Shown here one piece after another: positions 7,710 through 17,900 of a DNA stretch of 49,567 nucleotides. This DNA comes from OFTM10 sp964196195 (GTDB lineage Bacteria; Actinomycetota; Acidimicrobiia; Acidimicrobiales; Aldehydirespiratoraceae). The DNA is taken from the NCBI GenBank assembly GCA_964196195.1, contig CAXMSE010000060.1, positions 1-49,567 on the forward strand, given 5' to 3'. The notes beneath the pieces are model-generated. The model was not told the DNA's origin. It worked only from the letters and a program-made list of their open reading frames with translations, and did no database searches. Position numbers and translations under genes: made by a program. Position 1 is the first letter of the stretch. Every line of letters begins with the position of its first letter.

Positions 7710-8105
7710 TCACAGCGGAGACCTGATGATGCAGAACTCGTTTCCAAACGGATCGCACATCACGGCCCACTCGAGGAATGGGTCACCATCGGGGTAGAGA
7801 CCCGGCGGCCTCTGACATGATCCCCCCACGGCGACGATCTGCTCGACCGCCAACTCGACATCATCGACACTGAAGTCGAGATGAGTACCACTGCCGGTCG
7901 CACCCTGACCTTCAGGCACAAGTTGGAGGAGGATCAAGCTGGAGGGCTCCCCGTCGACGAGGTGCTGCCCTAGTCCCGCGAATCGACCGGTCGGGTCCAC
8001 ATAGTTCGGCTCCAGCCCTGACACTGCGGACCAGAACCGGAGGCCCTCGTCGAGATCGCTTACGTTGACGACCGATTTCAACAATCTGGCAATGCCGTCG
8101 GACAC
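7710..8105 (-). CDS. VOC-family (glyoxalase-like) protein
   Basis: 131 residues from a GTG preceded by AGGGGG. One vicinal-oxygen-chelate unit pair is seen: RLLKSVVNVSDLDEGLRFWSAVSGLEP at the N-terminus, then THLDFSVDDVELAVEQIVAVGG and FLEWAVMCDPFGNEFCIIRS at the C-terminus. THLDF supplies the metal-ligand His position of the second module, and FGNEFCI the terminal Glu. Small VOC proteins act as lyases, dioxygenases or binding proteins, so the substrate cannot be told. It stands alone just outside the right repeat. Confidence 0.88.
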   Translation of the reverse strand: MSDGIARLLKSVVNVSDLDEGLRFWSAVSGLEPNYVDPTGRFAGLGQHLVDGEPSSLILLQLVPEGQGATGSGTHLDFSVDDVELAVEQIVAVGGSCQRPPGLYPDGDPFLEWAVMCDPFGNEFCIIRSPL

Positions 8106-8495
8106 TTCGTGGTCCCCCTAGTTCAGTAGCGGCTTTGTACTGACCCGCTCGTGACATTACGCATGCAGTCACAGACAGCACCGCATCGGCCAACCTGCTC
8201 GGAGACCTCTTGGTCCCAAACCCTTCGGCGATGGCCGTACCGTCGCATTGCCGGCAATACGCTACTTGAGGTGCGCGAGATGGGCGTGGTTATGCGCACT
8301 GATATCGGATGTTCGCGATCGGCAGTCAGGGAACCGCGTTGCGTGCCGGTATCGACATGCGTTCTGCCACGGATTCCGGGGCGCCGAGCGTTGGTTCAGT
8401 GAGGTCCCGCATTGCTTCCTTGTTTGTGCCGGACCGGCGCCTGCGTGCGACCGGCGATCCATCTAGGCTCTCTGGCGCAGCAGAGAGGGGAAGGG
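8106..8495. other. intergenic region between VOC and the BTAD regulator
   Basis: About 390 bases between divergently oriented genes, so it should hold both promoters. I see no convincing small gene. Confidence 0.4.
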
Positions 8496-11084
8496 ATGGA
8501 GTTTCGGATCCTCGGTCCGCTCGAGGTCGTCGAGGACGGAGAGCCGATCGATGTCGGGCCCCGCAAGCAGCGGTCGCTTCTGGCGCTGCTGGCGATTAGT
8601 GCAAATCGTGTTGTCAGGACCGATCGGATCCTCGAGGAGTTGTGGGGCGACGACGCCGAGGGCAAGGAAAGCGCGCTGTGGGTGTACATCTCGCGGCTTC
8701 GTTCTGTGATGGGCGGGCACGAGATCCTCGTCACCCGTGACCGCGGGTATTCGCTTGTCATCGACCCGATCGCGATCGACGCCCGCCGGTTTGAGAGGGC
8801 TGCGAGCGAGGGGCGGGCGCTGATAGGTGATGACCCGACGGCGGCCTCAGCCTTGCTGAGCGAGGCGCTCGGGTTGTGGCGGGGCGCGGCCTATGAGGAC
8901 TTTGGCGACGAGTCGTTTGCGCAAGTCGAGATCGCACGGTTGGAGGAGCTGCGCCTAGAGGCCATTGCCGATCGGATCGATGCCGACTTGAAGGTGGGCG
9001 AATCATCGGGTTTGGTGAGCGAGCTGGAATCGCTGGCCCGGTTGCATCCACTCGACGAGCGGTTTGTTGGTCAGTTGATGTTGGCGCTGCACGAATCTGG
9101 GCGGACGGCACACGCGTTGGCGGCATACGAGCGAACTCGACGCGTGCTGAGCGAACAACTCGGCATCGAACCGTCTCGGATGCTCCAACAGGTGGAACAG
9201 CGGGTCCTCATGGACGAGGAGCGCCCAAGCGCGGCTGGCCCCGGCACGGAGCCCGAACGGGTTCACAACCTGCCCGCGGAGACAACGACGTTCGTCGGGC
9301 GAGCTGACGCAGTTTCAGAAGTCATGGCGACTATCGCGGAGACTCGACTCCTCACACTGACGGGGATGGGAGGAGTCGGAAAGACGAGGATCGCCCTGCG
9401 AGTGGCTAGATACCTCCTCGAGCAGTATCCGAATGGCGTGTGGCTCATCGAGCTTGCCCCGGTTTCCAGCACCCAAGTCCGAGATGTGACTGCTCAGGCC
9501 TTGGCGTCGGCAATTGCCGCTGCGCCCGGGCCGATCGACGAGCTCGCTCTCGCCCTCGGCGATAGGGAGATGCTCCTTGTGCTGGACAACTGCGAGCACG
9601 TCATCTCTGCCTGTGCCGAGATGGTCCAACTGCTACTAGAGCGCGCCCCCGGGCTTCGTATCCTCGCCACCAGTCGAGAGCCGTTCGACATTCCGGGCGA
9701 GATGGTGTGGCCCGTGGCCGCGATGTCGGCACCGACCCAGGCTGAGCGTGGCTTGACGACCGACGAGATGATCGGATTCGATGCGATCCGGCTGTTCGCG
9801 GACCGGGCACGCTCCGCTCGGCCTGCCTTCACGCTTACCGAGGAAAATCAGGACCACGTTGCACGGATCTGTCGACGTGTGGATGGCATTCCCCTGGCTA
9901 TCGAACTCGCCGCGGCTCGCGTCCGCTCGATGACCATCGCCGAGATCGCAGCGGGCCTCGACCATGTGTTCGCGCTCCTTACCAGCAGATCGCGCACCGG
10001 CTCGGAGCGACACCAGACATTGCAGGCGACGTTGGACTGGAGTTATGACCTTCTCAACGAACAGGAGCGACTAGTGCTGTATCGGCTGACGGCGCTTCAT
10101 CGCACCTTTCCCCGCAAGGCCGCCGAGATCGTGTGCGCCGGCGAAGGAGTGGAGGAGTCCGACATCCTCGACCTCCTTGGCCGCCTGGTGGACACATCAT
10201 GGATCGGTATGGAACACGAGCGAGGCGAAGCCCCCTATCTCATGCTCCAGACCACGTGGGAGTTCATCCGCTCGAAGCTGGGGGAACACCTGGAGCACCA
10301 CCAGGTGAAATGCGGCTGGGTGATCTTGCTGGCGCAGCACACCGACCTCGCGCAAAAGCGATCAGATCGCGAGATGTGGTCGGCCTTATTGGATGGGGAC
10401 CATCGAGTCGTTCGGCGTTCGCTCGAGATCGCGTACGACAGACGCGCTATCGAGGAAGGCTCGTTTCTCGCCGGTGCCGCCGCCGCCCTCACATCGACCA
10501 CCGGCCGACTCGGTTTCATCGGGGGTGTCGCGGCCGACCCGACATCACGAATCGAACGCTTCGCGGCCGGTTTCAAAGCCGGAGTCCGTCACGTCGACTC
10601 CGACGCGGTGGTCGAGTCTCATTACCTGACCCGAGCTCCTGACCGCGCGGGGTTCTGGGATCGGGCGCAACTCCGCGACATTGCCTACGAGATGTACCAG
10701 CGCGAGATCGACGTCACGATGCATGCCGCAGGGCGGGCCGGCTTCGGCCTGTCCGAAGCGGCGTTCAACGGCTCGGAGGTGACGGGACAACAGAAGTGGG
10801 GTATCGGAGTCGATCTCGACTTGTACTACGAAGTTCCTGAGCACGAGAGCAAGCACGTTCTCACCTCGGTCCGATTCCAGATCCCCACGTCGATCCATCG
10901 CGCCCTCAAAGAGGCTGTCGCCGCTGAAGAGACAGACCTGCCCAAATTCGACCTTGCCTCCAACGGGGTCAAGCTCTCGACATCCGGCGGGCACCTCGAC
11001 GACATCATCGATGAGCTTCTCGCCCTGCGACAGCAGCTCATCGAAGCCTCCATCGAAATACCGACCGTCTCGACGGCGCACTGA
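8496..11084 (+). CDS. BTAD/SARP regulator with NB-ARC ATPase fused to the C-terminal half of a BMP solute-binding domain
   Basis: About 862 residues. The ATG at 8496 has AGGGGAAGGG in front. Residues 1-95 form an OmpR-type winged helix (MEFRILGPLEVV, PRKQRSLLALLAI, LWVYISRLRSVMG). Residues 95-245 are the BTAD helical repeats. From about 260 there is an NB-ARC/STAND ATPase: Walker A TGMGGVGKTR, Walker B REMLLVLDNCEH, ILATSREPF and GIPLAIELAAARV. The usual TPR tail is cut short near residue 650. From EEGSFLAGAAAALTSTTGRL (DNA about 10452) to the end it matches the second lobe of BMP/PnrA-type nucleoside-binding proteins (GFIGGV, HAAGRAGFGLSEAA, KWGIGVDLD, then a typical SGGHLDDI end). No signal peptide, so the lobe is cytoplasmic and may act as a ligand sensor. 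Confidence 0.88.
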   Translation: MEFRILGPLEVVEDGEPIDVGPRKQRSLLALLAISANRVVRTDRILEELWGDDAEGKESALWVYISRLRSVMGGHEILVTRDRGYSLVIDPIAIDARRFERAASEGRALIGDDPTAASALLSEALGLWRGAAYEDFGDESFAQVEIARLEELRLEAIADRIDADLKVGESSGLVSELESLARLHPLDERFVGQLMLALHESGRTAHALAAYERTRRVLSEQLGIEPSRMLQQVEQRVLMDEERPSAAGPGTEPERVHNLPAETTTFVGRADAVSEVMATIAETRLLTLTGMGGVGKTRIALRVARYLLEQYPNGVWLIELAPVSSTQVRDVTAQALASAIAAAPGPIDELALALGDREMLLVLDNCEHVISACAEMVQLLLERAPGLRILATSREPFDIPGEMVWPVAAMSAPTQAERGLTTDEMIGFDAIRLFADRARSARPAFTLTEENQDHVARICRRVDGIPLAIELAAARVRSMTIAEIAAGLDHVFALLTSRSRTGSERHQTLQATLDWSYDLLNEQERLVLYRLTALHRTFPRKAAEIVCAGEGVEESDILDLLGRLVDTSWIGMEHERGEAPYLMLQTTWEFIRSKLGEHLEHHQVKCGWVILLAQHTDLAQKRSDREMWSALLDGDHRVVRRSLEIAYDRRAIEEGSFLAGAAAALTSTTGRLGFIGGVAADPTSRIERFAAGFKAGVRHVDSDAVVESHYLTRAPDRAGFWDRAQLRDIAYEMYQREIDVTMHAAGRAGFGLSEAAFNGSEVTGQQKWGIGVDLDLYYEVPEHESKHVLTSVRFQIPTSIHRALKEAVAAEETDLPKFDLASNGVKLSTSGGHLDDIIDELLALRQQLIEASIEIPTVSTAH

Positions 11085-11248
11085 CCCGTCGACCTCGACG
11101 GCGGAAGACACAGACATGGCGGAATCGCCGCTACCGGATGTGTGGCCGTGGCGCCTTCGGGACGAGTCGAACTCCCGATCTCTCGCACGCTCTGCCCGAT
11201 GCGCTGGTGGCGGCGTCGCTGGCGGCTGGGTAGACGTATAGTCAGTCG

Positions 11249-11764
11249 ATGGGACTGATCAGTGAACTCCACTACGAGGTGAAGGGCGCGAATGCGATTC
11301 AGCGCCTCACCCAGAAGGTTGCCGCCAGCGGACCTGGTGCCTGGGTGTTCCAGCGCACCCTGTACCGGATCGACAAGGGGCTGTTCCGCCTGACGAAGGG
11401 TCGACTGACAGTGGCGGGCTTGATGGCTGGGCTCCCGGTCATCATGTTGACCACGACGGGCGCCAAGACGGGCAAGGACCGGGCGATGCCCCTTTTGGGT
11501 ATTCCGATGGATGACGACATGGCGGTCATCGGGTCGAACTACGGCCAGAGCTCCACGCCCGGGTGGGTGTACAACCTCCGCGCCAAGGCCGAGGCCACGG
11601 TCGCGCACGGGTCGGAATCGGTCGAAGTGACTGCTCGCTCGGCAAACGAGGCCGAGACCGAGCGGGCGTTCGAGGCTGGCGCTGCGTTCTACGGCGGCTA
11701 CCCGAGATACCGCGAGCGTGCGTCTCACCGCGAGATCGAGGTCTTCGTCCTCGAACCTCGATAG
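11249..11764 (+). CDS. Ddn-family F420-dependent nitroreductase-like protein
   Basis: 171 residues. Deazaflavin-dependent nitroreductase family features: a basic N-terminal helix region, AGLPVIMLTTTGAKTGKDRAMPLLGIPMDD, then VIGSNYGQSSTPGWVYNLRAKAEATV and the C-terminal YPRYRERASHREIEVFVLEPR. Family members bind coenzyme F420 and reduce quinones, nitro compounds or unsaturated substrates. This supports an F420-making actinobacterium. It is monocistronic, between two large regulators. Confidence 0.9.
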   Translation: MGLISELHYEVKGANAIQRLTQKVAASGPGAWVFQRTLYRIDKGLFRLTKGRLTVAGLMAGLPVIMLTTTGAKTGKDRAMPLLGIPMDDDMAVIGSNYGQSSTPGWVYNLRAKAEATVAHGSESVEVTARSANEAETERAFEAGAAFYGGYPRYRERASHREIEVFVLEPR

Positions 11765-12071
11765 ACATGGGCGTGTGGGTGCCCAGTATTCGGTCGTGGG
11801 TGGTCAGGCGGTGTTCGGTATTCGTTAATGAGGCCGTCGCAGCGTGAGGTTCGGGCGACTCGTGGCGGCGTGTGGGTTGTCAAAACCGGCCAAGCGAAGC
11901 CGCTGAAGGCACAAGAACGAGAATGTTGCCGACTATGAGCGGTTTCCGCTCCGCATCGACAGCATTTCCGGACGCCCTTCGATGGCCGGGTTTCTCACTT
12001 CGTGTCGGGCTCGATACATGCCCCGAGTCTGAGTCGCCTGCCTCTACATGCAGTATGCGACAATTGGAAGG
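11765..12071. other. intergenic region, nothing recognised
   Basis: About 300 bases before the cyclase-ATPase gene. No credible open frame with coding character. It presumably contains the promoter of the regulator gene. Confidence 0.4.
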
Positions 12072-14756
12072 ATGACGTCGTCGGCGGAGCACGCGAATCC
12101 ATCTGGGACCGTGACGTTTCTGTTCACCGATGTCGAAGGGTCCACCAGGTTGTGGGCGGCGGACAAGGATGCAATGTCGGCGTCGTTGCTCGTGCACGAC
12201 CGGATTCTGCGGGGGGCGATCGAGTCGCATGGTGGCTATGTGTTCACCACTGCGGGCGACTCATTTGCAGCAGCATTCGCTCGTGCCTCGGACTCCGTCG
12301 CTGCAGCCGCCACGGCACAACAAGAGCTTGCGGCTGCAGCCTGGCCAGGGCCACTGCTACGGGTGCGTATGGGGATGCACCTTGGTGAAGCCGAGGAGCG
12401 TGGTGGTGATTACTTCGGCCCGGTCGTGAATACCACTGCCAGGGTGGAAGCGGCTGGTCACGGTGGGCAGGTGTTGATCACCTCTGCGGTGCGAGCCACG
12501 GCTGGGGTGAACGCGCACGACCTGGGTGTGCACTCGCTCCGCGACGTCGACGAACCGATGCACCTGTTCCAACTCGGTGACGGCGAGTTCCCGCGGCTGC
12601 GGGTCGTCGACGTCGCGCTCACGAATCTGCCTGCCCGACCGACCCGTCTGATCGGGCGCGGGGACGAGGTATCGAAGGTTCGCAACTTGCTGGCGACCAA
12701 CCGACTGGTCACGATCACGGCGGTCGGTGGCTCCGGCAAGACCCGGTTGGCGATCGCGGTCGGTGAGGCCGAGCTGTCGCACCGCGGAGACGGCGTGTGG
12801 TTCGTAGATCTGACCGCCGTGATGAGTGGCGCCGACGTGCCGGCTGCAATCGCCAGTGCGGTCGGGCTGGTGCTCACGAGAGCGGAGCCCACCGAGCAAC
12901 TCATCGAATTCCTGTCCGGCAAGGCCGCCCTTCTGATCCTCGACAACTGCGAGCACTTGATCGACGAGTGCGCCGAGTTCGTCGAGACCGCCCTCGCCAC
13001 TCGGGGCGAAGCGGCTTTCCTCGCCACCAGCCGCGAGCTGCTCGATGTCGAGGGCGAACGCGCGGTCGTCCTGGGCACCTTGCCGTGCGACTCAGCCGAC
13101 TCGCCCGGCGTGCGCCTGTTCCTCGATCGGGCGACAGCGCTTGATCCTGGCTTCGAGCTGACCGACGAGAATGCCAGCACCGTCTCTACCCTGTGCGCCC
13201 GACTCGACGGGATGCCACTGGCGATCGAGCTCGCGGCGGCGCGGATCGCTGTGCTCACCCCGAGCGAGCTTCTCTCGGGGCTGGACGATCGCTTCCAGCT
13301 GCTGGCGGGCGGGCGGCGTCGCCAACGCCAGCGCACGTTGGAGGCCACGCTCGACTGGAGCTACGACCTGCTCGATCCTGATGAACAGCAGGTGTTCCGA
13401 ACCCTCGGAGTGTTCGTCGACGGTTTCGATCTCGACGCGGTGGTGGCTGTCGCCGAGGTGTCGCGTCCGACGGCGACCGCGTTAGTCGAGGCGCTGATCT
13501 CCAAATCGCTGGTTGCGCGGACCGAGCGTCGGCAGGACTCGCGCTTTCGTCTGCTGGAGACCGTCAAGGCGTACGCCGAGGACCGACTCGTCGATGCCGG
13601 CGAGGCCGCTGATGCTCGCGAGGCGCATCTGGTGCACTTCCACCGGATCGCCGCGGTCAACGGGCGCGACCCCGGTGGCGAGCTGCGGCTTGGGATCCAG
13701 CTGCGCCACGATCGCAGCAACATCACGTCGGCATTCGAGTGGGCGGCGAGCACCCGGCAATGGACCACCGCTGGTGAACTCGTCGCCGGCGCCCGGTGCG
13801 CGTACGACGTGTTCGGACACATGCTCGAGATCCGGTCACTCCTGGAACGAGCGATCGATCACTGCCCCGCCGACGGCCCCGAGCTGGCCGACTTGCTGCG
13901 ATACGGACTGATCAATCCGTGTGCGATGTTGGGCGACTGGGCCGCCTTCAACCGTCATGCCGCAGCATTGAGCGACTCGACGACCCCGACCGGTCGAGTC
14001 TGGGGGCGGAGCGCGCAGGCGTGGATCGCTGCCCACGCCGAACCCGATCGCGCTCCGGCGCTGTTGACCCGGGCGCAAGCCGAACTCGACGAAGCGACGC
14101 AACATGGATCGTCCCGAAGTGACCGGCTCGCCGAATCATACGTACACGACATCCGCGGCTTGCACGCCGCATATGCCGGCGACTTCGCCACCGCGCTCAG
14201 CGAGCTCCAGACCTCCCTCGCGATCCAAGAGCAGATCGACTTCTTCCCAGCAACCAGAGCCGAGATGGCGCTACGGCTGGGCGGGGTGTGCCAGATCATC
14301 CTCGGCATGCCCGCCGAGGCACTTGACACTGTCGCCGAGTTGGATGCCTACGGACTCGCCTTCTACGACGGAGCCGAGGTGCGCACACTCGCGCACCTTG
14401 AACTCGACGACATCGACACAGCAACGCACCACCTGCGGATCCACGTGGCCCGTGGACGGACGGGCCGGTACTCCGGCGAGGCCAACGACAGCGTTCTGTT
14501 GCTCGCCGCGCTGGCGCACGCCGAGGGTGACATCTCTGTGGCCCGCGACCTCCTGCTCAAGTCTTGGTTCTGCCGAACCGACGCCACGATCATCTTCAGC
14601 CATGAGCTGGCACGTCGGCTCGAGGTAACCGATGAACACGAACGATGTCAACGTCGAGCTGTCACGTTCGGGTCACGGAGCCCAGAAGGCATCAACGGAA
14701 GACACCTGGCGATGACGGCGCTCCGGGCCGAGCTGACCCGTCGCGGGTGGGACTGA
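12072..14756 (+). CDS. class III adenylate/guanylate cyclase-STAND ATPase regulator with TPR tail
   Basis: About 894 residues. Residues 10-175 form a class III cyclase domain: TVTFLFTDVEGSTRLW with the first metal Asp, TAGDSFAAAF with the second, and GPVVNTTARVEAAGHGGQVL with the Asn/Arg pair. The NB-ARC ATPase follows: Walker A TAVGGSGKTRLA, LLILDNCEHL, FLATSRELLDVEGE and GMPLAIELAAARIAVL, then a winged-helix part (LEATLDWSYDLLDPDEQQVF) and about 350 residues of TPR-like helices. There is no C-terminal LuxR helix-turn-helix. The protein may make cAMP or cGMP under ATPase/TPR control. The start is set at MTSSAEHANPSG (GGAAGG directly before it); an ATG at 12048 is in frame. Confidence 0.9.
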   Translation: MTSSAEHANPSGTVTFLFTDVEGSTRLWAADKDAMSASLLVHDRILRGAIESHGGYVFTTAGDSFAAAFARASDSVAAAATAQQELAAAAWPGPLLRVRMGMHLGEAEERGGDYFGPVVNTTARVEAAGHGGQVLITSAVRATAGVNAHDLGVHSLRDVDEPMHLFQLGDGEFPRLRVVDVALTNLPARPTRLIGRGDEVSKVRNLLATNRLVTITAVGGSGKTRLAIAVGEAELSHRGDGVWFVDLTAVMSGADVPAAIASAVGLVLTRAEPTEQLIEFLSGKAALLILDNCEHLIDECAEFVETALATRGEAAFLATSRELLDVEGERAVVLGTLPCDSADSPGVRLFLDRATALDPGFELTDENASTVSTLCARLDGMPLAIELAAARIAVLTPSELLSGLDDRFQLLAGGRRRQRQRTLEATLDWSYDLLDPDEQQVFRTLGVFVDGFDLDAVVAVAEVSRPTATALVEALISKSLVARTERRQDSRFRLLETVKAYAEDRLVDAGEAADAREAHLVHFHRIAAVNGRDPGGELRLGIQLRHDRSNITSAFEWAASTRQWTTAGELVAGARCAYDVFGHMLEIRSLLERAIDHCPADGPELADLLRYGLINPCAMLGDWAAFNRHAAALSDSTTPTGRVWGRSAQAWIAAHAEPDRAPALLTRAQAELDEATQHGSSRSDRLAESYVHDIRGLHAAYAGDFATALSELQTSLAIQEQIDFFPATRAEMALRLGGVCQIILGMPAEALDTVAELDAYGLAFYDGAEVRTLAHLELDDIDTATHHLRIHVARGRTGRYSGEANDSVLLLAALAHAEGDISVARDLLLKSWFCRTDATIIFSHELARRLEVTDEHERCQRRAVTFGSRSPEGINGRHLAMTALRAELTRRGWD

Positions 14757-14812
14757 CACCAAGAGCCGACCGAGCGCCCGCTCAGAACACCACCCCACCC
14801 GACGACTCACAC

Positions 14813-14892
14813 CCGCTCCTGATCGGCGCATATGGGCGGTCGGCCTTTCAGCCCTCGACTACCCGCTGGGGAGCCAAGTGGGGAGCCAACGC
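14813..14892 (+). repeat. 80-nt dispersed repeat, copy C
   Basis: 70/80 identical to 7361-7440, including CATATG, CGCTGGGGAGCC and the 25-nt GGGGAGCC block. No tRNA half follows this copy. It lies in the 220-nt gap between the convergent cyclase-ATPase and MMPL genes, so a terminator role is also possible. Confidence 0.8.
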
Positions 14893-14978
14893 TGGCCCGT
14901 CGCGCGCCTTGATTTTGGCGGGCCTGAGCACTCGCGCTGAAGCGAGGCCTGGATTGGATATCCAGATCAGCTATCTCC

Positions 14979-17900
14979 TCACTGCCCCCCGGCCAGCGCC
15001 GTATCTCGAGAGTGAGGGTCGTATTCGTCGGGCGTGACGCCAGTCAGGTCGAGGAAGTGTTGGCGTTCCGCTCCGGTGCGGCTGCGAGTCACGACCAGCA
15101 GAACACTAGGCAGGACCAGGAGTGCTACGAGGAGCGAGAAGACGATCATCACCGCGGTAAGGGTGCCAAACGTGACGAAGATTGGCATCGGGGCGAAAGC
15201 CATCACTGAGAAGCCGATGATCGACGAACCGGCCGATACCGCCAAGGCGCCACCGGTTCCTTCGCCGGCTCGTCTCAGGGCCGGGAAGCGGCTCGCTTCG
15301 CGCTCGAACTCTTCGCGGAAGCGCATGGTGAAGTGCGTCGAGTAGTCGATGCCGACACCGACCGCGATGGCGGCGATGGTGGCGGTGACGACGTTGATCT
15401 TGTAGTCGGCCCACCACATGAACCCGTAGACCCAGCCCACGACCAGCAGGATCGGAATGACCGCGGCCACCCCGTACTTGATCGAGCGCATGAAGAACGC
15501 CGCCAACATGGCACACAGCAGCAGCGCCACCGGCAGAGCGAGCAACATTGCGTCGGTGAACGCCGCGAGTGAATCTTGGCTGACGATAGTTTCACCCGAG
15601 ACCCTGACAAGTTTCAGATCTGATCCACCTGCGGAGGCCTCGAGCGAGCTGGCGGCATCGTTGAGTGCGGAGCGAGCGTTGAGGATGATTGCGTCGTCGG
15701 TGAAACTCGGGATGCCAACCTGCACGAGCGTCGCATAGTTACCGGCGCCGTCGGTCCACAACAACTCGGTCACGCTGTCGGGGGCGTAGAGGTCGAACCC
15801 GTCATCGGTGGTGATCCCGTCGGCCAAAGCAAGGTCGTAGATAGCCTCGACCTGCGCGGCCGAGTCCGGTAGTCCGTCGCTGTCGGAATCAGTGATATCT
15901 ATTCCGGCGGCGGCCATCGCGGCCGGAGCAGCGACTGCGGCTTGCACGATCGAGACCGCGTTGTCGCGCTGAAGGGCCACGTTGCCGTTTAGATCCCGCG
16001 CCAGATAGTCGTCGCTGTCGGCGGCCTCGGCCGCGTCGAGCTCGGCTACGACAGTATCGAGGGCAGCCAGGGTGTCGGGTTGGGTGAGGTCACCTTCGAC
16101 GTAGATGAACCCCGACCCGAGACCGCCGGTCTCACCGAAATGGTCCTCGAACAGGTTGATGCTCTGAACTGCATCGCTGTCCTTTGAGAAGAAGTCCTCG
16201 AACGAGAACGCCGATTCGACCTGGGTGAACGCGATCGCGCCCATTACCGCGAGAGCGACGGTCACCGGAATGGTCACCACTCGCCAGCGGGCCAGGAAGT
16301 GCACCACGTCACCGGCGGCCTTGAACCCGTGGCCGGCGCCCTTGATCACGATGCCGGTCGGTCGGCCCGCTGCCGCGGCCTTTGCGTAGTTCTTGCGGGT
16401 TCTGCGGATCGGCAGATAGATGAACAGTGGTACGAACACGATGAGAGCAATGGCACCTATCTCGGGTGCGCCCACGGTCATCGCGACGACGATGCCCGCG
16501 AACAGCGACATCACGATGAACCCAAACTTGTAGCGGATCATCAGGCCCCGATCGAGGGGCGGGTCACCGACCGTGTCCTCGATCGTCAGCAGCCAGCGGG
16601 GCGCCACCAGGCCGAGGATGACGAAGCCGATGAGAAGCGCGATCGCGGTTCCGATGCCGAACTGCACGATCGCCTGGATGCCGGCCACCCCGTTGGAGAT
16701 GAACGCTGCAGCCGACGAAACGACCGCCAACAGCAAGGCCGGGAACACCAGGGTCAGCCCGCGAGGGTAGGACTCGTCGCGACTGAGCCCAGCCAGTTGT
16801 TGTTCACGGGCGCGACCGCTGGCGTGCACGAAGAAGTCGACACCGAACGCGATCACCGAGACCGGGCCGATGAACCCAAGCAGAAGCCCACCCTCGAACC
16901 CGATGGCGGTGAGCACCGCGTTGTACCACAGCATCGTGACCGCCAACCCGGCACCGACGAGCGCCGCAGCCCAATACGACCGCAACAAGGCACCGACGAG
17001 CATCAAGATCCCCACCACCGCTAACAGAACGAACGGCATTGACGCACCGAGCTGCTCTTCAGAAGTGAGACCTACATCGATCGCCAGTCCCAACGTCCGA
17101 GTGGACGTCTGGTCGCCCTGCAACACGGTCTGTACTTTGCGTAGGAACTCTTCACCATCGAGCCCAACCGGCATAAAGCCATCGGACTCGGTATCGCGGC
17201 CGCCGAACTCCGTCAGATCGAGGACCAGCGTTGCGCTGAATGCAGGCGACTCCCAAACCACGATCTCCTGGCCGTCAACCTCACCGATCCGGCTGGTAGC
17301 AGCCTGAGAGAGTGTGTCGCGCAACGGACTGCCCACCGCACCCTCACCAAGGATCTCGGCCAGAGCGATCTTCACATCGGCATCGGTGGCCGCTCCCAGA
17401 CCGCCCGGCAAGGCCTCTGCAACCTTGTCGGCGAGTGAAAAGACACCATCGACCTCTTCGCCCAACTCGGAACGGAACTGCACTGCGAGGTCGGCGTTGA
17501 GATCTGCATTCGAACGCAACGCATCAGAGTTCTGCTTGAACTCGAACAGCACGTCACGAGTCAGCGCATCTCCGCCGTCTTCGGCTTCGATGATGAAGAG
17601 TGCGGGAGCGATGGGCGACGAGCTCACGAACTTCTTGTCAGCCAGATCCTTGGTGTCGTAGATCTCCCCTGACGGGTCGAAATTCGGGTCCTCCTCTGAG
17701 CGATCCATAGCAAATGGCACCGCCACGACCGTCAACACCACCACCCCCACGGTGATCATCTTGACGTGGGTGTTCACCCACTCGAAGAAGGCGGCGGTGC
17801 GTCCTCCGGCCTCAGATGTTTGCTGATCGGTCATTCGTTGCCCTTCAATCTGCGATTGGTTACTAGCGTATTGAGTCGCGCCTACCAGCTCCGGTGATGG

